The notes under the pieces are model-generated. The model worked only from the letters and a program-made list of their open reading frames with translations, was not told the origin of the DNA and did not search any database. 64,000 nt of DNA from Agrostemma githago (Eukaryota > Streptophyta > Magnoliopsida > Caryophyllales > Caryophyllaceae): positions 12,762,429 through 12,826,428 of the forward strand of contig OY288247.1 of assembly GCA_958450325.1 (NCBI GenBank), given 5' to 3'. Of the stretch, positions 57,236-64,000 are shown in pieces. Both the position numbers and the translations under genes were made by a program. Every line of letters starts with the position of its first letter. Within the stretch, counting starts at the first letter, position 1.

Positions 57236-58153
57236 AAGGGGTGTTAACGAGCCGAGCACGAGCTTTGCCTTGCTCGAGTCGTGCTCATTAAGCAAAATTC
57301 GATCTTGAACCGATCTCGAGCTTACCCGAGCTCGAAAAAATTGTGCTCGCAAACAAGCTTGCGAGCTGAAATGCGAGTTCGAGCCGAGTTCGCGACTAAC
57401 TCGAGCCTATATATAACTATTAAATTTACATATTTTTTCATTGATGTATTTTGATAACTTGGGATCCGAAAACATATACAAGCATATTAGGCAAATCAAT
57501 AGAACATGTTACATGGCGAAAATAAAAGTATTATTAATATTTTATTGAATAAGAGCAAAATATTAACTAATCACATTATTTCGAGTTGCTCGCAAGCTTT
57601 TCGAGCCCAACCAATGGTTGCTCGTCTCGACTCGTCATGTTGTCGAGCCGAGCCAAGTTTTGACCAAGCCGAGCTTTGACGAGCCGAGCACGAGCTTTGC
57701 CTTGCTCGAGTCGTGCTCATTAAGCAAAATTCGAACTCGAGCCGATCTCGAGCTTACCCGAGCTCGAAAAAATTGTGCTCGTAAACAAGCTTGCGAGCTG
57801 AAATGCGAGTTCGCGACTAACTCGAGCCTATATATAACTATTAAATTTACATATTTTTTCATTGATGTATTTTGATAACTTGGGATCCGAAAACATATAC
57901 AAGCATATTAGGTAAATCACTAGAACATGTTATATGGCGAAAATATAATTATTATTAATATTTTATTGAATAAGAGCAAAATATTAACTAATCACATTAT
58001 TTCGAGTTGCTCGCAAGCTTTTCCAGCCCAGCCAGTGGTTGCTCGTCTCGACTCGTCATGTTGTCGAGTCGAGCCAAGTTTTGACCAAGCCGAGCTTTGA
58101 CCAACCCGAGCTCGAGTTGCTCGCGAGCTACCTCGTCTCCTTACCACCCCCTA
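57236..58153. mobile_element. hAT-type element with internal tandem duplication
   Basis: Flanked by ATCGATAC at 57228-57235 and 58154-58161. The left end AAGGGGTGTTAACGAGCCGAG answers TAGGGGGTGGTAAGGAGACGAG read inward from the right. It is related to the element at 38501 by its ends, its GAGCCGAGC/CTCGAGC-rich subterminal parts and an AT-rich centre. It lacks a transposase. It splits LINE ORF1. Confidence 0.75.
57247..58110. repeat. 432-bp tandem duplication inside the hAT element
   Basis: The unit beginning ACGAGCCGAGCACGAGC at 57247 is repeated from 57679 and runs to about 58110. It includes ACTTGGGATCCGAAAACATA and GAATAAGAGCAAAATATT in both copies. The copies differ by a few substitutions and a short deletion. 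Confidence 0.9.
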
Positions 58154-60103
58154 ATCGATACTACGTGGACGGTTTGGAGGACCAAGGCCACTGTGGTGGG
58201 GAAGGTAATGGAAAAAGTGAAAAATATCTTCACCTTCAAATCCGGGGACGAATCTGATAAGGAGAGAGTATATGAAAAAGCAACCCCAGCAAAGCAACTC
58301 CAGCACTTTGAAAGGCACATGCTTATCGTTGTAAATCTCGATGATGACGTCATCCCATAGAGGCACCTCATTTTTCTTTTCTAAATGAGCCTAAATTTAC
58401 GACCTTTCTATTATGGGAAGCGGTAATGTGGAGAACATAGTAAATATTTACAATGTCCTAAGGTCTTTCGTCACGATAGATGATTTGGTTAACCCGAACA
58501 TTGACAGATCAATGCGAATTAGGCTCATGATTGACGTGTATAAGGATTTGACGGAGTCCATTATCATGAGGAACAAGGGAGGATAGTCATGGATAGCGCG
58601 TGTTATGTATGAGAGCCTTCCTCTCTTCTTTTATGTGTTTGGCCATCTGATCTAGGCTATGGAGAGAAAGACTATCGGGAGCGAAAAGAGTTGGTTGGGG
58701 AGGAAAGAAAGTATGGATAATGGATGAAAGCTTCCCCTTGTAGAGTGACTTGTACAACCTAAGGTGAACACTTAGGTAATCATGCTAAATGCTCAAGAAA
58801 ACTTTTCGATGAAGAAGATGTGCTAAAGGAAGAGGAGAAAGTGTTAAGTAAGATGGTGGAATTATTGAGGGGTGTTTCCATGGGGAAGTGAGGCCCAAAT
58901 CAGCAAACGAGGAGAGCTAATAAACAGGAACCTAGTGAGCAGCGATGAGCAAAGTCGTACTTCAAATGATGGGTACTTGGAGGAAATAGCTTTTGAGTCC
59001 GAGACTTTGCACAAAAACGAGACTACCCAAGTTATTGAAATAGACTTCGCACAAAATCGAGACTATCTAGGTTATTGAAAGAGATAGACGCAAAAAAACT
59101 TTCAAAGCTGTGAGAAAGGGTGGAGGAAACAGTGGGGCTGAAGGGGGGTATGGTCAGATCGAGGATGAAGATAGTAACGTAGGGCGAAAACGTGGCAGAG
59201 AAGTGGAAGGTGACCAGGATATGAACTTTGACACAATGAATAAGCGACCATATGGATGGGTATGAGGTGATAGGATGATCACTAGAAAATCTAACCCAAT
59301 TTGCGGCGGATTTGTCTGACGCAAATAAGCCAAATCCGACGCAAATTTCTACTTCCGTCGGACTTGCCGACGTAAAACTCTGCCATGTTTTTTGACGCAA
59401 ATAAGGTTTTTTGTGTCGACAAATCCGACGCAAATGTCTTTGCATCGCCGTCGGATAATTTGACGTGGCTTTTGAGGGTCAAACCACCTAGTCAACGTCC
59501 TTTGCGTCGGATTATCAGACGCAATATCTAACTTTCGTCGACATTGCGTCGGATAATCCGACGGAAATGGCGTTGACTGGTTGGCCTCTGCGTCGGATTA
59601 TCCGACGCAATGTCGACAAAAGTTGGATGATGCGCAGTTGGCGACAGGGAATTTATTTTGGCGTCGGCTTATCCGACGCGATTCCAACGATTGCGTTTGG
59701 TTTGCATCGGCTAAACCGACGCCAACGTCGTGCATGTGCTCCCCAATTTCGTCGGATATTCCGACGCAATATTCATTTTAAAAAAAAATGTTTTCGTTTG
59801 TATTCAGCTCCCCAAATGCGCAACAAACAAACAACTTGCAATACATATATACAACTCCTACAAACAACCACAACAGCAGCACATCCGCCATAAAACTCAC
59901 CCGAAACTCCAATAAAAGCTCACATACATATCTTCTTCACAAAGCTCCATAAAACTCAACAAATCTAAACCAGGATACTGATATAGAAAATGAAAATATA
60001 TTACAAAGAACGTGTGCTGGTTCACAATTCTATCTAGGAGTTAGTGACTTAGAAATATATACATAACCATAACCTAAAAAGGTACCAAAAAGAGACGGAC
60101 TAC

Positions 60104-60410
60104 CTAAGCAAGGGGCTGAAGCTGCGAAGATCCAAAGGGATGACCATTGTCGTTGTTGTCATCGCCCCTGCTAGTACGTGATCCACCGCTGCAGCTTTCA
60201 GTCTCAATATCCCACCTTTCCCTCATCATCTCTATGAACTTGTCTTGCTCCTTAGCTCCAACCTCTTCTGTTGGGATCCTATTATCTCTTTTAATGTATG
60301 TAGGCGCTATTCTTATTTCTTCAAGTTTTCTTGAATGCGCTCGTTAGCTGTACGTTCTTGGGAGGTGCCGGTGGAGAAGTACATGTCCGCAGATGGGCCT
60401 TTACCACGAC
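60104..60410 (-). pseudogene. C-terminal fragment of a CACTA-borne protein
   Basis: The minus strand reads SGKGPSADMYFSTGTSQER near 60400-60345, then after a stop near 60304 IPTEEVGAKEQDKFIEMMRE and DDNNDNGHPFGSSQLQPLA to TAG at 60104-60106. It corresponds in position and helical character to the minus-strand tail at 63771 in the other CACTA element. The rest of the protein is deleted. Probably a TNP-type accessory or transposase protein; the family is not certain. Confidence 0.4.
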
Positions 60411-60414
60411 TACT

Positions 60415-60665
60415 ACTCTACTATTACTATTACTAATACTCCATGATTATTACTTCATTACTACTTCTCAATTACTCTAATCTTCTACTACTACTACTAC
60501 TACTACTACTACTAATACAACACTAACACAATTTCTATTACTAATACTACTACTATAATACTCCAAATACTATCCTCATTACTCCACTAATACTCCAAAA
60601 TACTCCACTAATACTCCAAATACTCCACTAATAATCAAATATCCACTAATACTCCACTACTACTA
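60415..60665. repeat. (ACT)n-rich low-complexity tract in the CACTA element
   Basis: Irregular TACTAC/ATTACT and ACTCCACTAAT units, including eight or more consecutive TAC/CTA triplets near 60485-60513. Confidence 0.85.
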
Positions 60666-60824
60666 TAGTAAACAAAATCTAATATAATTAACAACATAAT
60701 TAACAACATAATTAACAATTATCAATTACCCTCTAACATAATTAACAACATAATTAACAATTACCAATTATCGTCTAACATAATTAGCAATTAACAAAAT
60801 CAAAAATCATACCTGAGATGCTTG

Positions 60825-61190
60825 GGTGGGTTCGCGCCGGAGGGGGTGGGATTCGTCAGGGAGGCCAGAAGCGTCGCCGGTGTGGCTGCCTTTGCCGGAG
60901 GGCCAGGGTTCCCCGGGGGAGGAGAGGGGAAACCTAAGTTTAGGTTGAGATTTGGGGGTCGGGTTAGGGTGGGTTCGCGTCGGAGGGGGTGCGGGGAGGG
61001 AAGTGTCACCGGTGTGGCGGTCTTCGCCGGAGGGGGTGGGGTTCGCCGGGGGACGGAGGGGAAACCTAGGTTTAGGTTGAGATTTGGGGGTCGAGTTTGG
61101 GTGGGTTCGCGCCGGAGGGGGTGAAGTTCATCGGGGAGGGAAGTGTCGCCGGTGTGGTGGCCGTTCGCCGGAGGGGGTGAGGTTCGCCAG
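60825..61190. repeat. GC-rich minisatellite in the CACTA element
   Basis: Three units opening GGTGGGTTCGCGCCGGAGGG at about 60826, 60970 and 61102 (period 132-144), each containing GAAACCTAGGTTTAGG-like and GAGATTTGGGGGTCG segments. Strongly G-rich on the plus strand. The long frames here are translations of the repeat. Confidence 0.8.
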
Positions 61191-61695
61191 GGGGTCGGGC
61201 AATCGCCTAAGATAAGAAAGGGGAGAGGGTCTTGTTTGGTTTGCAGATCTGGAAAACAAGTCGCGTCTTTTTTTTTAAGTTAGAAAACTTTGCGGCGGAT
61301 TAGCCGTAGCAACGTTTGTCGCAAATTTAAATTTTGCGACGGCTAATCCGACGCAAAATTCGTTGACTGGTTGCGTCATATGATGGGTTGACTCGACGGA
61401 CGAACGTCGGATTAGCCGAAGCAAAGTCTGGATTTGGGTCGGATTTGCGTCGGCTAATCCGCCACAACTCATTGACATAAAATTGTTGGCGCCTATTCCA
61501 AGGTGCCGGATTGCGTCGTTTAGTCTGATGTAAAAAATTAGCGACGGGTTATCCGACACAATCCGACACACCATCAATACTTGCATCGGTTATTTCATCT
61601 GACACAATTTGTCTGCCGCAATTTCCTTTGTTTTTAGTAGTGTGATGAGACCAAAAAGTAGCGGAGGCTGCTGTTGAACAACATCGCAAAGAACA

Positions 61696-63065
61696 ATGAA
61701 AATCTTAAATTGGAACTGTCAAGGGATGGACAATCCCCTAACAGTTAATACCCTCGAAGATCGATGCTGGAGGGAGGACCCAAAAACATCATTTTCATCG
61801 TGGAAATGATGATTAAGGCAGGTGAGTTAGAGAAGGTTAGGAATAAATATGGATTTAGTAAATGTATTTATGTCAAGAGATCAGAGGTCCGGAGGATTAG
61901 GGTTGTGGTTGAGGAATATAGAAGCGGAACTAGTTACGTATGATAATCATCATGTGTGCATTAATGTGAAGAATAACGAAAAGAGATCCACATTGAAAGT
62001 TATTGGAGTTGACGGATGGCCACGTGCGAGTGAAAAACACAAAACATGGGATTTTATCTGACATCTCTACATTGACAATTTTACTCTTTGGATAGTTTTT
62101 TTAGATTTCAACGAGATTTTGAGCTCACATGAAAAATAGGGGGAGTGGCTCTTGGGGATAAGGAAATGAATGTGTTTCACAAATCGTTACTCGAGTGCAA
62201 CCTCAATGATATGGACTTTCATGGAAACATCTTCACTTCGCAAAGGGGAAGAGTGGTAGCGCAGGTGATAACAGATAGCCTTGATCAAGTTATGGCAAGC
62301 ATAGAGTGGAAACAATTCTACCTGGAAACGCGTGTTCGACATCTACCTATCTATGCATCTGATCATGCTCCAATTATAATAGAAAAAAACAAAAGACGAG
62401 GATGGAGTGGACGGAGAAGACGAATCAGTTTTGAGGCGATGTTGATTGTGGTTATCGAAACTAGGCTGTCGGGATGTAAGCAGAAAAGCGTGGGGAGATA
62501 GAAGGTGGAAGGATCGATGAGAAAGTGGGGCGTTGTGCGCTCACGTTGGCTAGCTTGGACAAAATGATCTTTGGTGATTTAAAGAAGAAGATATGTGAAA
62601 TGGAAGGCGAACTCGAGGAATGGCAAAACCTAGATCCCTCTGCAGATATGATTGAAAATTGCAATAAAATTGTCAAGGAGCTTGATATCTACGAAGACAA
62701 CATGAGACTTATTGGTACGCTCGATTTAGAAAGAATAAACTACGAGATGGAGATAAGAAGACAAAATACTTTCATCACAAAGAAACCCAAAGGAGATAAA
62801 AAAATTAAATAAAAGGGTTGAAGGATGAAGGAGGGGAGTGGCATACAAACTCAGAAGAGATTTCTAATATTGCAACGTCTTATTTTAGTGGGCTCTTTCA
62901 ATCTCAAGGGGAGAGGGACAAGGATGAGGCCTTGGGAATGGTGAACAAGGTAGTTTTAGAAGAGATGAACACCAAATTAATGAGCTCGTCGGAGGATGAT
63001 GAGATAAGGACACTTTTCGATGTGCATCTAAATAAAGTGCCCGGACCCGATGCTATGCATGAAAT
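61696..63065 (+). pseudogene. LINE ORF2, endonuclease and start of reverse transcriptase
   Basis: MKILNWNCQGMDNPLTVNT (61696) is an APE endonuclease start. RSGGLGLWL, then a broken LDFNEILSSHEK (62100), then LECNLNDMDFHGNIFTSQRG and SDHAPIIIEKNKR (62358) follow the usual order. The reverse transcriptase begins with HTNSEEISNIATSYFSGLFQ and LFDVHLNKVPGPDAM (63010-63054) and is then cut off; fingers and palm are absent. Stops near 61800, 62059, 62137 and 62500, plus frameshifts, make it non-functional. Confidence 0.7.
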
Positions 63066-63185
63066 ATCCCACATTGATTGAAGATGTCCTATTTATGAGC
63101 TTAAATGACTAGTGCTTAAAGAAATTGAAAGTACTACTTATATAAAAAAGTGCACTTTCTTTTCTGCTCATCCATGCAAAAGAAT

Positions 63186-64000
63186 CACTACAAGAATTTA
63201 AGTCTGGGGCACTGATCTTAGCCACCGTCATCTGTCGCTAAAAAGAGACGCGCGACAATTGACAGTGGCTAAGAAACAGTCGCATCTAGCGACTGAAATT
63301 GGTCGCTAAATTATACGCGCGACTGATTTCAGTCGCTAAAGTTAGCGACTGATTTCGGTCGCTAAATCATCCCTTTAGCAACCGATTTCAGTCGCTGAGA
63401 GCGTCAGATTATCGACCGATATCGGTCGCTAAGGGGTGTGACGTGGCGTTCTTTGAGCGTCCTACAACAACTGACGTCGGTCGCTGAATTAAAAATTTAG
63501 CGACTGATATCAGTGGCTGCCTTACCTGAAATAGGCCGATTGTATTTGTTTCCTTTCTAGCCAAAATCTGCACAATAAAACAAACCAACAACCACAATAC
63601 GTCTCAAACATCATTCCAAACATTACAAACGTTGTTCCAAACGTTACGCAAGCTTCACACTCCAGAATTTGCAACCAAGTAAGCAAACGTCATGAATACA
63701 CTAAATTAATAGTGTTGTTACAAACTGTTTTCAACAAACATTCACAAACTACAAACTGTTTTCAATCTACTCAGCTAACAGGGAAACTAGCTGAAGAGCC
63801 ACTACCACCTCTATTGAAGGGGTCTCTAGGATCTCGGTGTCGGGGAATGAGGCCGGAGTTACAGTTCTACTGCTGCATGCTCCTAAGGTGCTGTAGCTTT
63901 TCCAGGATTTGCAGGTTAACGGACTCCTGCATCTTCAGCCTCTCATCCTGCTCCTTCATCTTCTCAGCCATAGCCGGCCGTTGCGCCCTCTCATCTCGAA
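63186..64000. mobile_element. Second CACTA element, left end only
   Basis: Starts CACTACAAGAATTTAAG, the canonical En/Spm-type terminus, and continues into a subterminal array of the palindrome GCGACTGATTTCAGTCGC (63319-63336) and related GGTCGCTAAA halves to about 63510. The right end is outside the window. A minus-strand coding end begins at 63771. Confidence 0.75.
63771..64000 (-). CDS. C-terminal part of a CACTA-borne protein (partial)
   Basis: The minus strand is readable from the window edge: RDERAQRPAMAEKMKEQDER, then LKMQESVNLQILEKLQHLRS, MQQ, a stop or readthrough position near 63869, and NCNSGLIPRHRDPRDPFNRG down to FPVS and TGA at 63771-63773. The charged amphipathic helix followed by a Gly/Ser tail is what the plant CACTA transposase-type (Ptta/En/Spm) proteins show at their ends. 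The upstream exons are outside the window. The internal stop may mean a pseudogene. Confidence 0.45.

Larger units (their letters stand above)
59280..61642. mobile_element. CACTA (En/Spm-type) element, 2.4 kb, non-autonomous
   Basis: Starts CACTAGAAAATC and ends TTTTTAGTAGTG, with TGAT directly outside both ends (59276-59279 and 61643-61646). CACTA elements make 3-bp duplications, so part of this match may be chance. The subterminal regions are packed with units of the palindrome GCGTCGGATTATCCGACGC (e.g. 59590-59608) and halves of it, typical transposase-binding arrays. The interior holds only the C-terminal end of one minus-strand gene and two internal repeats. It lies between ORF1 and ORF2 of the broken LINE. 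Confidence 0.8.
57184..61699 (+). pseudogene. LINE ORF1 in three pieces
   Basis: Piece one: MDRLLTKRHVNLKVVRDRY (57180-57236). Piece two resumes after the hAT element: TVWRTKATVVGKVMEKVKNI, DKERVYEKA, then a cysteine-poor relic of the DUF4283 and knuckle region (SMRIRLMIDVYKDLTESI near 58510; YESLPLFFYVFGHL near 58612, where functional ORF1 proteins carry FCxxCGxxGH). Piece three is the short tail VAEAAVEQHRKEQ and TGA at 61697-61699. The middle has many stops and frameshifts. ORF1 proteins bind LINE RNA. Confidence 0.55.
57060..63065 (+). mobile_element. Broken L1-like LINE, split by a hAT and a CACTA element
   Basis: Three pieces read as one plus-strand LINE: about 57060-57235, 58154-59279 and 61643-63065. 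The first two join across the hAT element at its 8-bp target site, the second and third across the CACTA element. ORF1 and ORF2 meet in an ATGA overlap at 61696-61699. The 3' part beyond the N-terminus of reverse transcriptase is missing, and a CACTA element begins 120 bp further on. It is a different subfamily from the LINE at 18013. Confidence 0.65.

Noticed and set aside
60800..61124. Gly/Arg-rich gene in the CACTA element
   Set aside because: The frames are translations of a GC-rich minisatellite on both strands.
1..64000. tRNA or rRNA genes
   Set aside because: No cloverleaf-compatible A/B box pairs or rRNA segments were recognised by eye; a tRNAscan-SE run would settle it.

Overview
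This window is plant nuclear DNA. It carries dicot-type transposable elements, AT-rich intergenic sequence with GT-AG introns, and one intron-containing R2R3-MYB gene. The 9-mer TACTCCGTA (or its complement) recurs seven times, a motif I associate with Caryophyllales intergenic DNA (spinach, beet or quinoa type). That taxonomic guess is an inference. Only one convincing host gene is present: the MYB factor at 45782-48460 on the minus strand. Almost everything else is a stack of nested transposons in several stages of decay.

Left part (1-5905): AT-rich intergenic sequence with two terminal-inverted-repeat elements that have TA target duplications. The larger one (4808-5768) has itself been hit by a poly(A)-tailed retroposon with a 10-bp target duplication.

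Centre-left (5906-35181): one very large Ty3/Gypsy element of the Tat/Ogre type, about 29.3 kb including later insertions. It has ~2.1-kb LTRs, a primer-binding site directly after the 5' LTR and a polypurine tract directly before the 3' LTR. The gag is shortened, protease and reverse transcriptase are missing, and RNase H and integrase remnants carry stops. The segment between integrase and the 3' LTR holds two plant genes on the opposite strand: a DUF7745-like gene and a seven-exon plant-mobile-domain (PMD) gene with a coiled-coil tail. A ~92-bp tandem array follows. Later arrivals inside it are a solo LTR of the same family (12063-14244, target duplication ACGCA), an L1-like LINE in a (TAA)n tract, and a second LINE on the minus strand. 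The protein of that second LINE seems to end in an R2-like restriction-type endonuclease domain; a 5'-truncated copy of it lies beside it.

Middle (35182-45272): an LTR-like fragment, a degenerate Ty1/copia remnant, a hAT-type element with an 8-bp target duplication, and a nearly complete Ale-type copia element (minus strand, 203-bp LTRs) that landed in an older MITE-like sequence about 0.5 kb downstream of the MYB gene.

Right part (45782-64000): the MYB gene, a Tourist-like MITE in its upstream region, a Tork-type copia element (52248-56872), and then a broken L1-like LINE (about 57060-63065) split by a hAT element and by a CACTA element. A second CACTA element starts at 63186 and runs off the window.

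Functionally, only the MYB gene looks intact. The mobile-element genes carry stops, frameshifts or altered catalytic residues. The most interesting biology is the large Tat element carrying two antisense host-like genes with similar GC-rich motif clusters in front of them, and the LINE with an apparent restriction-like endonuclease. All boundaries were read by eye; no alignment or database search was run.
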